Shown here piece after piece: positions 25,070 through 38,465 of a stretch of 64,000 nucleotides of DNA. Below the pieces are notes generated by a model. It ran no database searches. It saw nothing but the letters and a program-made list of their open reading frames with translations, and was not told where the DNA came from. This stretch comes from Paragonimus skrjabini miyazakii (Eukaryota > Platyhelminthes > Trematoda > Plagiorchiida > Troglotrematidae), in assembly GCA_014338405.1 (NCBI GenBank), contig JTDE01000236.1, forward strand, positions 126,792 to 190,791, written 5' to 3'. Made by a program: the position numbers and the translations under genes. Every line of letters begins with the position of its first letter. Position 1 is the stretch's first letter.

Positions 25070-25088
25070 GCACACACACACACACACA
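25070..25088. repeat. (CA)n microsatellite
   Basis: About nine CA units. Confidence 0.85.
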
Positions 25089-25519
25089 TACAGATATACT
25101 GAGAAAATACACCCACAAGTTAAAAATCCCGTAAAGCTATGAGGCAGATTAAAAAAGCAACCAAACACGCGCATACGTTTCACACTGTCTAAGTCAAGTT
25201 AATTGGCTTAACAAAAATCCAACATATGAACACAATACTCAGTACATCAAGTGACAAAATGACAGGCACGTTTTGCCTGCAAGTACAAAGATTGTCGATA
25301 CTCCGAAGGGTGAAAAATTACACATTAGGAACAAATTGGGGAGTTAAAAACTCTTTACTAAACAATACAATCTATCATTGGTCAGGACATGTAGATAATG
25401 GCAAGTTACATGACAGGACCGGTTAACAGAAATTCACATTGTAGGTATATTTAAAGATACCCTACTAAGAAGTTAGAAGGCTATTGTATGTTTAGAAGAG
25501 ACCCAATTGCGAAAAATCT

Positions 25520-25601
25520 GGACTTGGGCGGGTTCGAACCAGCGACAGAAATAACGTGCCCAAACATGGTAAGTGCTCTACCAGCTGAGCTACAAAACCA
25601 C
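25520..25601 (-). repeat. tRNA-like sequence, probable tRNA-derived SINE head
   Basis: The minus strand reads TAGCTCAGCTGGTAGAGCA (box A and D-arm, very good) and then GGTTCGAACCC (box B, very good) at tRNA spacing. The acceptor ends (GGTTTTG against GCCCAAGTCC), the anticodon stem and the T-stem do not pair, so it is not a functional tRNA. Pol III promoter boxes without a cloverleaf are typical of a tRNA-derived SINE. The body, perhaps 25480-25760, cannot be bounded because no second copy lies in the window. Confidence 0.6.
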
Positions 25602-25760
25602 GCTGGAAGTTCAGAAATGTCAAATTTGGACCTAGTTACCCACCCAACCAATTGTGTCATATGGAATCCACCAAATGATCCAGCCGATTGACTGCTCAAG
25701 CAGAATTGCTCAATCAGTTCACGCTGGAATCCACATATTCTTATAACTGTTTTTGTCACA

Positions 25761-28700
25761 GTACAAAGAAGATTGGCTATTTTTCATGGCCAAGTAACTG
25801 TAACATTATATTACAAGATATCTATCTGATTCCTGTTCAGTTTTAATGCTTTACTACTGAAAATATGACAAATGACCTTGACGAAGTTGGCAGACCACTT
25901 TGGCACGTGATCTGTCGACGTCGGCTCGATGTACACGTGTTTTTCATTCTGCTTAGGAATCTCTGTATGAATAAAGTTGAGTTGGTTGGTTGGTTATCCT
26001 AGATTTCCCCAGCCCTACGTTTTCATTTGCCAGGGAATGAGCAAGAGCATGTCATCATAACTTGTCATCTTTATGAGCTTTATATCGAGCGGGCGTGAAC
26101 CTAAAGCAAAACGGCTTGTACTGTCCATAAACTATTAATCAATCAGAGAAATTTCGTGATTTATGATGTCCGTAACTGGAAATGTTTGATTACGGTTGCC
26201 TCTGCATATACGTTTTCGGCATTTCGTCGAAGTTTGGTTGTAATTATTCACTTTTTGTAGTTCACACCTTCCAGCTAGCGAATGATGTACTGCTGGGTTC
26301 TGATCTTTGGCTATTGTTGTAGCTGGCAGTACTTTCTGAATACATATTCTGGATGCATCAAAATGTCAAACCCACTTTGTCTGATCCAACAAGCAAACCA
26401 GATTTTCATTTTTCTAGTAGGATCGATAACATACCGGCCTGTTTGTCCATGTCCAGTCTATATGAAGACATGTCACATTTTACATATTCGTGCTTGGTTG
26501 GATTCGAGAGTTTCACATCAATGAATTGAGTGTCCTCTCAAATCACCCAATTTACCTCCCTCGGATATGAATACAAATTTGTGGTCTGCAACCCTGTCCC
26601 CATAAAAGTTTTAAACATTGTCGTTCAATTAAATTTAAAATTTAAAAGTTAAAAAGTAATCTAATAGTTGAAAGTAGTTTGGTGCTACCTTATCTACAGA
26701 TTGTCGTAGTGGTGAAGTAGTCAATATGAACTGTTTTTCAACTTGTAGTGACAAGAACGACTTGTTATAATTTTCATTCTTTTTTGTTGTATATGAGTTT
26801 TCTGTCAGTTAAATTGCTCGGACATTCATCGCATGTAAAATCAGTTTTACCCTCGATGGCCAGTTTATCAGATATTGCATAATTGTGAACTATCCACACA
26901 CTAGCGGAGACATAATTGACCGTGTTGCACGAGGTCGATCACATTCGAATTCCACATCCTGCAGAGTCCAGCACTGATATCCATTATCTATCCGAAACCC
27001 TTCTAAGCTGCTCAGACGAACGATTTTCACACGATTTTCTCCCTCGTTATACCGGGTCAAGTGTTAGTTTAGCCCCGGATGAAAATCAAACCTGGTCGAT
27101 ATATCCGTTAGAGATGTTCTGGAAATTACTGTCTGTATGCTCAAAAGAACGCTTTCTGAGCCCCAACCCTACCAAGGGCATCGTTACCCACTCTGTAGTC
27201 AATTTTATGGCCCAATCAAAGTCCCAGTCAAAATTGTTCAAAGTACTTTTGTGGCAATTATATTCTGTATGTGATCACTTGAAAGCCATGGTGATAAACG
27301 TCGACGTTTAACTGTCCTGATGGTGAACAACAGAAAACGGACTGCTCACTGAACCACCTATCACCTCAGATGTTTAAACGATTGTTACTATTGAAGAGAA
27401 AACAAATTCAGAAGTGTTTTTATTAATCAAAAGCTACGTAAGGATCAATGGCAAGGGTTTTGTAAAAGTTAATATTTGACAAGTTTGTACATTCACCGGG
27501 ACTAGTATTTGCGCTAACGAATGTAGTTGTTGCATGAACTAGCGAAGACGCCAGGTGCTTTAAAGTATTGCTTAGGTGGAGTCGAGAGATGCCAGTGCTG
27601 GTGTGGTCACAACGCATGCCAAACTATTTCCGCATTGCGGTTATTTGTAGATATGTCTATGCATGTATGCACATGTATCGCGAACGCATACTGTGTACTG
27701 TAACTTGGTGCTGATCTTTTTCGTTTCGATGACAAGTTTTTCAGTGAGCTATGAGGCTCGTTATAACGAGGATGAACCTTGGTCTTTGTCAGTAGTCACG
27801 TTGGCGCCAAGTCCACTTGTCTACTGAGTGCGTAAATGTAACTAACACTAAATATAACAACTGAATGAAGAACCGATAATCAACAAAGTCTACGGATATC
27901 GTAAAGTGACCGTATATATGTTTGATGAGGATAATCAACAACGAATGGCGCTCAGCTACTAACGTTGCCGAAGGTTCGACATGGGAAAAGTACCCTTACG
28001 TCAAAGTGAGCAAAGCCATAATTTATTCTATTTCTATGAATTCTTAGGTATACCACAAGTGAGTATAACCATGTTCATACTGAAGATGATTGCCAGAAGT
28101 AAATACTGTTGATTTTCTTATAGCTTCCTAAAATTATTTCAAAAATCCCTCAATTTTATAGGAATAGAAGTTCACAGTTTCCCGTTTTTATGAAACCATT
28201 TTCGCCTAATTTTGCTTTGTGCATGCATTGGGTTACAAGCTATCTTGTGAGTGTGCAGAAAGCGGTGAATGAAAATCTGCATAAGCTAACGACACAGTGG
28301 TTTCTGTATAATTCAGCTGGTACTATTATTCTAAACGTAAACGGCACAACTGCATATTGATTGTTTTCTTGTATGAAGATTGAAGCCAGTTGAAAAAACA
28401 GACGCTAGATAGTTCTTATATGTCAGAGCTAAACAGCTTGCATCCATATTGAAGGACATAAGATCCATAGAAAATTTACAGATTAAAGGAAACTCAGAAT
28501 GTTTATGTACATCTACATCCCTGCTGAATGGTCTAAGTAGAAAAGAAATATCGTAAGACTGTTTCATTTCCAGATCAGCCATGGAAAAATTACGAAAAGA
28601 AAGTCAGAACGTAACTATCGAGAAAGAAACCCAACCATTGTTTATCAAACATATAACGTTCGCACTTCAACATAAGGGAGACCAGCCGCCTAACACTAAC

Positions 28701-30903
28701 AGTGAGTAGTTGAAAGTATCTTTATTCTACCGCGGCGACTTTGATGGTCAAGTCATCTGAGTACTCGGTTTAGTGTCCCGAATCCGTGCATCAACTAAGA
28801 ACTGCTGCTTTAGGTAGCTGTAAACTGGGATCATGTAGCCTAAAAAATACTTTCGACTTGCAGCATGCCAAACCTTCATACTTAACAGATATGTACCGCT
28901 TTCGTGGTTTACTGGTGGGTGCTACGTTTGATAGGTTTGACTGTACTACCCTTCTCAACCACGCTTAATCACATCAGAACCGCTCTTTAAACTCCAAACC
29001 GTGTTATCGATTGCGCCGCTGAACCCACATTAATTACGGTCGAATTGCTATGTGCAAACGTTCATTTACATATGTGTGCGAGTACTGTTCAAGTTGTGTG
29101 ATCGCGTCTACAGGAAATGCAGTAACTGACATGTTAACTCTAGTTACTGATTCCGTAATTACGGCCTTATAGGTTTTAAATCGTTAATTTGAAATTACTG
29201 AAGCCATTTTAAGTTAGTAAACTACGATTGTAATCATTGATAATGCGCGGCAAGGCAAAATGAGTGCAGCTCGTTGCATTCGGCGGTACTTGTTTTTATG
29301 TCAGTTCTGTCGATGGAAGTATTTCATGAAACAACCAGTAAATCTGAACGTTTGATATGAAGGTATGTGGTTGAGATCATTATATTGTGTTTTACCGCGT
29401 CTCTCGGACGAACTACGATCGAAACACACTGTAATCGTGTGATCGCTGAGCAACCAGTCGGTGGAGTACAAAGTAACATGCACACAGTACAACACACTGA
29501 CCGAGTATGCTAATGTCTAACAGATCAACTTAGCAACCGAAAACAAATTAGTTGGAATGGTAAAGGTGAAGTGTGGACAACACGGATTGATCTTGTCAGA
29601 ACTGAGGTGGTTGGAGCACATACTACGCAAAATTATTTCAATCATGGATCACAAGTTTGGTAAATAGTAACAACCACTGAATACTGATATCTACATTCAA
29701 CACAATGTCATAACTAGCATAAAAATTATACATTCGCAAATTATATTTCAGTCTTCTACGTCCTTCGACTAATCTTATTTTGTTGCAACAAAAACATCAA
29801 TAGCTATTCGAAATTTGCTTTATAATACAAAAGAACCGTTCTAATGTTTTTTAAAGATATGCTTTTAAAAAAATCAAGCCTTATATTTGATTTTTTCCTC
29901 TAGCGAAATCTGTAAGCATATGTTGTATCCAGAAAATCTTTGACACCAAAGCTTAAACTGTTATGCGAACTGAAATTTACTGAGCGTAATCACTTAAGTT
30001 CACACGGTGGTTGTCACAATCATCACCCAAATAATAGCAGTTTTTCCATTTTCTAACAGTTGTTCACGTTTTCAATAAGAAACACAAATGATCTTTCCAT
30101 ATATATTCCAAGCAAGCTAAAAGAATTAATGTATGAAATCAGGCAATCTATTAATCTCCGATATTACCGGTAGTCCACTTTATTCCTACGCGTTGAAATT
30201 ACTAATTCTCTGCACTATTTGATTGACTTCCTGATCTACAAAACGGTTCTCTTCAGTCGCTTTCTCTTGCAAGCCACACTGCTCTTTCAACTGGTTGTCC
30301 TAAGCCCATAATTCGTCTTTATCATTGCGCACAGTTTATACAATGTTGTTTCATGTGACCTTTTCTATTCCGATAACACCTTTATCCACATTTATCCGCC
30401 ACTTGGATTTCAGTATTCCCTGTAGCTAATCATCTGAGAACTTCCAGTCATTTATCTCCTGTCTTGCTGTGTGATCTGTTCTTGGTTTGGACTAAAACGG
30501 CTTGCAGGTTTTCACTGAACAACCTTTTTCCGTTGTGAGCTTCCATAAGGTGAATTACCAAGTTAGCAACATTAGAATATCTTCATACACAGAAAATACA
30601 AGGCTCTACTCGTAATCACACGAAATATTGTTTAGCCTCTGAGCTATGGAGACACCTTGGAGTGATGGTCAGGCTTCTACACAACATCAGCTCGGAAGCC
30701 TGTGCTGGCTAGGACTACGGTCCTTCCAGATTCAACCACGTCAGATAGGTAAAAGTGGAGCAGTCGGACTGGGCAGTACATTGTCATACCGACTGCGTAG
30801 GTGTGCTTAGGTGATGGAGCACAATATTGTGGGCATACAGCAGAAACACTTTTGTATTTGCGGCACTGTTACCTTCTGATTAAAGGAGAAGAGTATTATA
30901 AAA
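25761..30903. other. stretch with no recognised gene
   Basis: The longest frame is 131 codons at 26916-27311 (plus). It opens with TTG, and I recognise no domain or convincing acceptor. Its composition is protein-like, so an exon is not excluded. The rest is unassigned. Confidence 0.35.
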
Positions 30904-31206
30904 ATGCCTTCAACCAAAGAGCATTCCGATCGCCCAGCAGTTGACTGTGACTATCGGCGTATTATCCAATACGGTCGGAAAGTTTTTAGTATCGTTCAAA
31001 AGCCCGATACAGCTTCGAACACATTCACTGCGCGCAACATTCATCATACTGAGAAATTATACCGTATTCGCGAAGCCCTGAGGTTAGGCACGCTTCGTTG
31101 TCCAAGGAGCCGAACTCTTGAATCACAGGCTGAGGACACGGACCCTCAAGAAGACTTTGTCTCGTTGCCTAGCGGGTCAAACTTTCGAGTCACAGACTCG
31201 AGATAA
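30904..31206 (+). CDS. unidentified 100-codon ORF upstream of a LINE
   Basis: It starts with ATG in a context with AAA just upstream and ends 139 bases before the first LINE endonuclease block at 31345. It is hydrophilic, with no motif I recognise and no signal peptide or membrane segment. It could be the 5' region of the same LINE copy, a host exon or chance. Its place immediately upstream on the same strand favours the first, but there is no direct support. Confidence 0.2.
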   Translation: MPSTKEHSDRPAVDCDYRRIIQYGRKVFSIVQKPDTASNTFTARNIHHTEKLYRIREALRLGTLRCPRSRTLESQAEDTDPQEDFVSLPSGSNFRVTDSR

Positions 31207-31344
31207 GGTCACTTAAGCCAACGCTCCGCGACAAAAGAACGGAGATATATCAGGAGTTGTTGTCGTTTTGACAAACCAGTCAATTCACTTTGACCTTCTT
31301 CTCATGCCAATAATTTTCACTAACTTTCTTTTCATGACAACTGG

Positions 31345-33470
31345 TAAGAGCTGGGGCTGTTAACATCCGCACTCTTCAACAAAATTTTCAGCAAGCTAAT
31401 TTCGTGAGCACTACCTCGAGTCTCGGACCGGATATGTTTTGGTTCTCCGAAACGCACATCTACGATCTCATCATGGTGCGTCAGTTTAATTCTCTCATAA
31501 ATAATGGCCAGCGGTCTTTCCTCAAGGTCCTTGTGAACGACAAAGTTGTATCTTCTGAACAAGCTGAACTCTTAGGCAGGGCGGAATCTGCTTGACCGGA
31601 TAGCTGTGTGCCGCCAGACTTAGCACTTTGGTCGAGGTCCCAGAATAAAACAGAGGCATCGTTTATTTGTTGTATCTACATGCTTGTTGTTTGTTTGCAA
31701 GGTGAAGGCGCCTTGATGTTGTACGTTTGAATGTAGACGTAGCTATTTTTTAGTGGTCAGGTCCCCTCCCCTTTCCATTTTTTCTTCTCTCTTCCCATAC
31801 AAGGTTTGCTTTTTCTTCTTCGTGGTTGTGTAGCAGTTAAGCATCAGTGTGAACCACTGATGTATTGCTGTCTATGATGATGATGATAAAATGGGTCTCT
31901 TACTTTGTCCCTTTTGATAATCTGAGACAAACTAAACACTCATATACCATCGTGTTACCTGGTGATATGGACGCAAAACTTGGTCGCCCTACTTCGGAGA
32001 AGAAGAGACTAGGTGCCAGTTTTGGTATCTGAGCGCACCATATTGACAATGGCAACTGACTGGTACAACTGTGCGTCTCATGAACTTTATATACCAAGTT
32101 GAGTATTTCGGCACAAACGATGGCAATTTGATACGTGGAGATTGTCCTTTGAAACTCAGCCATAAACGCAAACTGATCACATCATCGTCAGCTATCGTAT
32201 GCATCATCCCAGTAAAGATTGTTGTTTAACTTGGACTGTACGCCTGGACTCGGACCATGTTGTTCGTGCCTCCTTGATTTTATCGTTTGTTCGGAGGCCA
32301 GATACACAAGGGGTTTAGTAAGGTGTTAAGCGACGAAGGTACACAGAGCTGTTATCAAACGGTACCAACAGTTGAACTGCCCAGATCACAATAACAGAAA
32401 GTGATCCAGATGAGTACTGTGCAAAACTCTCAACCTCTCTGCAAATTTCTTGTGAAAAGATTTAATTCGAACGAGTACTGCAGTCACAACAGAGATGAAT
32501 TTCCACTGATATAGCAAAACTTATGAACAAACGTAGACTGATCTCCCTGACTCCAAATACTGCAAACACTGCCATGATCTTGTTATGTTCCTGTTAATGA
32601 TGCTATATGTGAGAAAGTTGGTTCACAAATTTACAGCCTGCCACTGCATCTTCACAGATTGGTTGAGCGCTTGAAGGGACAGTTTAACCGACCCAAACTA
32701 GTTAATCAGCCGTGGACGATGGGAAATGTGCGGTTAGTCATGACATTCCAGACGATTATTCGTCGGCATCTGAAATGACTTTGGGGCTTAAATCACTGGA
32801 ACATAATAAAACCCTAGATCCGGACAGTCTTTCTCCAGTACTTTCCAAAAATGGTGAAAGATTATGGTTTGAATTGACCATACTGTTGTTTTTCATATGG
32901 CAGACTAAACAGCTTCATCAAGATTAGTGCCTATCAACAATGTTGTTCATTTACAGAAGGAGTACTAGTGCATCATGGGGTAACTATTGAGTTATAAACG
33001 TTGTCTTAATCGTACTCGAGATGCTCACGCTCCTTGTAATATGATAACATTTGAAATACGCAGAGAATTGCATGTGAGAAGAGCAGGCAGGCTTTCGGTC
33101 TGGTCACAAGTATACCGATCATAGCTGCACATTGCGACAGAAAACGGAACATCCACACTCCCTTTCCCAGCCAACAATGGTCATATCTGTACATCTGAAG
33201 ACTGCTTTTGATTCAGTTGCGCGGCATGTTCCCTGAGGCTGTTTTCCTTACAAATGTATAGTAGCTAAGTGTGTTAATTTGCTGAAATAATTGTACACCC
33301 AACATTAATGCAGACTGCTCATTTATGGGCAATTATCTCGACAAATGTCTACGATCGACGGCCAAATATTCACGCTTGATCACCGCATGCCTATAGCAGC
33401 GTCGTATCCGGGATCATCCACCAAGGTGGTAACGTCTCCCTGTTTGAAAAACTTCTGCAAGGACACAAAT
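31345..33470 (+). pseudogene. RTE-like LINE, endonuclease plus reverse transcriptase, decayed and interrupted
   Basis: Blocks in order: NIRTLQQNFQQANF then FSETHI (endonuclease start, 31350-31480); VLPGDMDAKLGRPTSEKKRL (GDxNA block, 31952 on); DTWRLSFETQP then TDHIIVSYRM (endonuclease end, 32130-32210); DSDHVVRA near 32250; NKTLDPDSLSPVLSKNGERL (reverse transcriptase fingers, 32805 on); QAGFRSGHKYTD then TLRQ and FDSVARHVP (33090-33230); and SGIIHQGGNVSLFEKLLQG (equivalent to GVRQGCPLSPFLFN, 33410-33470). Stops and frame changes are frequent. A B-element at 31670-31886 splits the endonuclease. The catalytic YADD block and the C-terminus are not readable downstream. It belongs to the same family as 19203-20480. 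Confidence 0.85.
31670..31886 (+). repeat. B-element, 5'-truncated copy 3
   Basis: It contains the 3' half of the element, including the GTAGACGTAGC block, the pyrimidine run, TTTGCTTTTTCTTCTTC and a short TGA end. It lies inside the LINE endonuclease, so it inserted after the LINE. Confidence 0.75.
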
Positions 33471-35360
33471 GTTTTGTTCAGAAGTAAACTGACCCGTACT
33501 GTGCACAAATCCACTACAGAGTATATAATTTCATTCGGATGTAGTGGACTTTATTCAGTTAGCTGGTAGCTAATTAGGCAGTCATTCTGGTTTTAGACGT
33601 CAATTCTTGATTCTGCATGCGCAAGACAGCCGGCGATGTTGATTCATTTCGTACAAATCAGGAGATACCCTCAGAGTACACATTCAGAATACTCGCTACT
33701 CGCAGACGAGGTGAGTAGTTCACTATACATCACAATGTTTATCGATACTCTGTGCCAAATTAGCTTTGTACCTTTTACCCATAGTTGAATTCATCGGGGA
33801 AAACGTGGTCAGAAACGGGGTCGGATCTATAACCTGCGTTTATAGAATACGTGTTCATGCTAAATAGAACATTATACAGTGCTCACTTTAGCAAAACCAG
33901 AGGATTGCGGAACCCAAAATACGAGGTTTCAGACAAAAACCTGAAAGAGGAAAACAGATAACCGAACTTCGTTAATAGGAATGAGTAGGCCATGGTCACA
34001 AATTAAGCGACCATGTGATAAAACTATACGTGTGTACTACGTTACAATGTTCCTCTATATGAACGCACTCAACCACCAGTTTCTTACAGTCCATATAAAC
34101 CAGTGATTACACTCGACATTGAATTATCTCATAGAAGCAGGTGGCGAACCCACTTTACTTGTGTGTAACCGTGCGTTTATTTTGCGAGGAATAGAAATGT
34201 ACATGTTAGGTTACCACAAGTCACTTTCCTAAACAAAATTATGCAGACAGCAGATTTTTAAGTTACCATGTTTCATATATAGACTGGAGCACTTATTTCT
34301 AGTACACAGTCATTATTGCTCAGAACATCAAAACTATTCTGTCATCAGTTTATTGGTTTTGTATTAATTGTGTCGACACAACTAAAAGACTAGTTTGTAT
34401 ATTTCTCAAGGTTGGAAGAAGTCAGCGTAGTACAGTATATTACCGTTGTTTCAAAACAGAGACAAAGTTTTGGCATGCCAATAAAACTTCCAGACGCCCA
34501 CCCTATTCAACTTATAATCTCCTTAGCTAACTACTACAATTCACCACTGATAAGTTTAAGAAATGTGACATTTCAACCACCCCAAGCGCCAATGAAGACG
34601 GTACTGATTTGGCGAAACTGCCCAGTTGTTTCTCCGGTAAACCGGCCTAGATATTTCACATGGTAATGTTGCTCAGTAATTTTTGTCGAAATTCTGTTGG
34701 TATTCTTGATTATGCTGCTTGCCGATCTGAAGAATTGACGTTAGCATCGTCAAGGCAAGACATGTGAGTGACATATTCTTCACTTTCTCTGGTTTATTTA
34801 TTTTTCACTAAGTAATGAAATAGCAATTTTTGCCTTTGTTGTAGCAAAACAAACGGCTGTAAGCTCACAGACATTTGAGTAAATGCTGAAACATTTCTTT
34901 TCTCTAACTGTAACAGGTTACTGTCTAACAGCAAGCTGATAACTACGGAAGTACTAGATTGTTCTTTAACTCATCGACGTACTCATCATGTGAATGTTAG
35001 TTTTTGATCGATACGCTCATGACAAGCAAATAATCTTAGGCAGTCACATGACTTTCTTTGCAGGTGTGATTTTACCTTCAGTGAAAAAGTACATGACCCA
35101 CTGAAGTCACATGCAGGAAACATACGTAAACTGTAGCCATAATTTCACTGCAGATATTTTTGCCCTGTAAGTGAACAAAATGAATGAAACTTCTAATATA
35201 GAGATTTTTAGATATTTGTGGCAGTTGTGAACCAGAAATCATCAATCAAAAATGAAGTAACTGTACGAATAACATTTTTACAGGATACATTTTAATTAGG
35301 AGTTCATACTGGTTTAGCCATCAGTTGGTTCGATAGATTGAAACATGGTTCGAAAACAAC
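33471..35360. other. stretch with no recognised gene
   Basis: It follows the LINE but shows no further LINE blocks I trust. An 84-codon plus frame at 34412-34666 has no known motif. Confidence 0.35.
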
Positions 35361-35726
35361 TCAGACAACTGTTAACCAACCTGACAGGATCATCAACGGT
35401 GCATTGTGTAAAGTGTAGAAAAACACCAGGCGACGATGTGTTTCAAAGGCGGAGGTCCCGAACATTTCCGGTAGCCATGACCACAATTTGCCTACGTAGC
35501 GTAATGATGGTTCGACTGTCCTGCGATACCGTTGATAAATGATTTTGTATGATGATGTCTGTGTTATTCCTAAAAGCGAATTCACTCGAACTTCATGAGT
35601 GTCACTAAAGACTGTATGCTTACTGGCGTTATGTTTAGCATAAAGTGCACAAGCAAACAACGACGGAAATTGCGGTCTTGAGAATGCTCTTACCCCAACA
35701 GCCAATTTGCTGTAAACCCTGTCCAT
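35361..35726 (-). pseudogene. possible LINE region after reverse transcriptase
   Basis: A 121-codon minus frame with an ATG start. Its middle reads RRTVEPSLRYVGKLWSW and, about ten residues on, FETHRRLVFFYTLHN. This can be set against the LINE pattern rvtVrsvLLYGcETWsl...dmRRLlVFDhrCLR. The spacing is right, but several hallmark residues (the YG pair, Asp-His) are missing, so the match is weak. A host exon remains possible. Confidence 0.3.
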
Positions 35727-35817
35727 AGATAAACTTAAATGTTCTAATTTTTAAGAATATCCTTATCCTAACGTTAGTTTATTTCTAAATGAAACCCTTT
35801 ACAAGTAGAAAACAACA

Positions 35818-36235
35818 TCTTCACAGACAGCAATACAGCAGTGATTCACACTGATGCCTAACTGTCACACAAACACCAAGAAGAAGAAAACAAACCCTGT
35901 ATAGCAAAAGATAAGAAAGAATAAAAGGGGGCGGAAAGGGACCTAACAACTGAAAATAACTACCTCTCATGTTCAAACTTCCAACATCAAGTTGTCTACA
36001 CCTTTCAAACAAACAACCAAGCTGTAGGCGAATGTAAGGCGTTGTCAGCAAGACAGCTTCCTTACGGCTTTCACTGACCCGTGTCATTAAATGCACCCAA
36101 ATCACAGACAACTCGACCAAACAACGACAACATTCATGCCACTGAGCTAAATTAGCCACCGACTCTGTGAGTCGCGAGAGTCCCAGCCCAGGAGCCGAAC
36201 CCGATCTACAATGACCAACCCCTTTGTGAACCTAA
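35818..36235 (-). repeat. B-element, copy 4
   Basis: Minus strand: GGTTCACAAAGGGGTTGG at its start, then a box-B-like word, the GACTC-ACA-GAGTC hairpin, and the pyrimidine run to GCTGTCTGTGAAGATG. It is collinear with copy 2. The 112-codon frame on this strand is not conserved. Confidence 0.7.
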
Positions 36236-38465
36236 CGAGGTGACTTTGGGTTCACGATAGAAGCGGGCTTACAACTAACCTGTTCCCCAACTTTAGTCCT
36301 TTTCGAACTAGTTGTTCGCCGAATAAGCAATGACTCTCAGTTTGATGCAGACAATTCAAACGGAAAGTATTAATTTGTGTAGTCTATTTGACTACCGCAG
36401 TATCAAAATGTTTATTGTGTATTTCTTAATCAGAATCGTTTTTGAACAAACAAATTTATCCCGTTTGAGTCATGGTTTCAAAAACCTTAAGTAGTAATTC
36501 TATATTCCAGATTGTTCTGTTATTCAAGTTGATTCTCACCTTTGAGTATAATCAAACCGCATAAATCCGTATTAAGATTCAAGTTTTGAAAGTAAATTGA
36601 AATTTGTAGTGTGTGGGAATGTGTGTATAGTCTTCCAGTTCAGAAGGAAATACCACACGCATACACAAGTAACACTGTCGTTCTGAAATTGCTTACAACT
36701 TCCTGTCAGTATACTCCCCTTGCACAAGTTTGCTGTCCACTCACATATGGATTGGTCTTGTTTGGATACATATGTCGTTTTTGTCTTTTTGTCTTTTTCT
36801 GTCTGTACAATAGTTCGCCAAAACATCAGTTGGTTGGAAGCAAACGACCTGGTTTCGTGGTTGTTGCCACACATCAGGTATGTATGCCCGGTAAACTTCT
36901 GCCATACCTCGTACAATAGGGGCGACAGATGCTTAGATTTGTCGTTATTGGCTCATTTTCCGGTTAGTTTGCTAGTTGGTTAACATCAACACTGATCTAC
37001 AGACTCCACTGAGTCTGAGACATATGGCACAACTGACTCCAAAATAAATTTGTACCCACAGTCAACAGTTAATTTACTTCCACATCTGACTTGCCTTCCT
37101 AGTAAACTCCCTTCAATCTTGCGTGTTGTGGACCTTGAACAGTATAATAGGTTAGTTCATTAGAGTATGACAGTTACTCGCACCCTTTCCTAGTTAAACA
37201 TACAAGGTACTATCTGATTGAGTAGTCTTCAAATTTTATATAAGTTCAACAGGAAAGATGACTTTTTCTTGAGCCCAAATCCAGTGCACTCGTAACCAAA
37301 AACTAGCCACAAAGAACGTAGATGAAACGGTAGGAAACTCATGAATACAGGGAGGGATCCACCAATTATCGTGTGCTGGGGTTTTCATACGGAATCTTAA
37401 GAAGATTGCCAGCTCTCGGAAAAGGACGTCCCCACAATCGCAACTAATCAACCTTGGCTAATCCCTTTTGGTTGGGCACAAACTGCGTATTTTTAATCAG
37501 ACATAATGCGCATGTTCACTGGTTACTTAGCACGTGGGAACTAGGCGGGCATGTCCTTGTACAGTTATACTTGTTGCTGCAAGACAGACTATAGAAAACG
37601 AACAGCCGACAGTTGATTGCTTGAATAAACGAAGCTGATCCAACGTGACTGGAAAGAGTTGTAAACATCAGGCGCCGATATAGGAGTCTCCAGCTTCGTT
37701 CACAGACTAGCACGAAACTTCCACTAGATACAAGGTCAAAGTCCATGTCAGCTTTGAAGCAGCCAGAAATGCCCGCTACATTTTGCTGATTTCAACCTCT
37801 GGATAAGCGAAAGCAACCGTTTGCGACATTGCAGCAATTTTAGTGGCCGCAATTACCGCATTTTGTTACTTTCGATTGCGTGATCCCACACTTTCCTCTC
37901 CACCGGTCCAACTCACTATATATAAGTTAACTGAGACAATTGACTTTAATTCTACACAGATCTGAACAAATTGACTAATTGTGACTGACGGTTCGTACAC
38001 TCAATGAAAATAAGCTGCTGTGACTTCCACTTAATTGTGGCCTTGGTTTAACTTAGGCAAAACCTATCCACTAAGTCTTTTACAAACAGGTTTGGAACAA
38101 ACGGACTAAAATCCGGCTGACATGTCTGTAGCGAGATTGGTTCTTCTGGTAAAATTTTAATTGCACCTGAATGATTCATTCTGTAGGCTGATTCATCCAG
38201 TTTGTTTGGATGACTGCATGTATTTTTACTAATCATTTCGAGAAAGGCTATGATAGAAAATTCCGGTATTATTCATTCACCAAATGCCGTATCTTCTCAG
38301 CAAAAAGTGATGGACCCTAGTTTAAGAAACACAATCTAAGTTCAACAGGATACCGTCGAAGGTTTGAAATAATTTTGTCGACACTATGTAAACTAACATC
38401 ATTAACGGCAGTCATCTATAACAGACTTTTCGGGTCAAAACACATGAGGCAATGCAGTGATATAC
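36236..38465. other. stretch with no recognised gene
   Basis: There are open frames of 76-114 codons on both strands near 36570-37000 with no motif. No repeat family shared with the rest of the window was seen. Confidence 0.4.

Noticed and set aside
25070..25088. CA repeat as a regulatory element
   Set aside because: An ordinary microsatellite; no linked gene or motif.
26916..27311. 131-codon plus frame as a gene
   Set aside because: It opens with TTG, has no recognised domain, and no convincing splice acceptor was found; kept only as a note.
35361..35726. 121-codon minus frame as a host gene
   Set aside because: Its middle loosely follows the LINE pattern after reverse transcriptase and no other gene support exists, so it is listed as a possible LINE relic.
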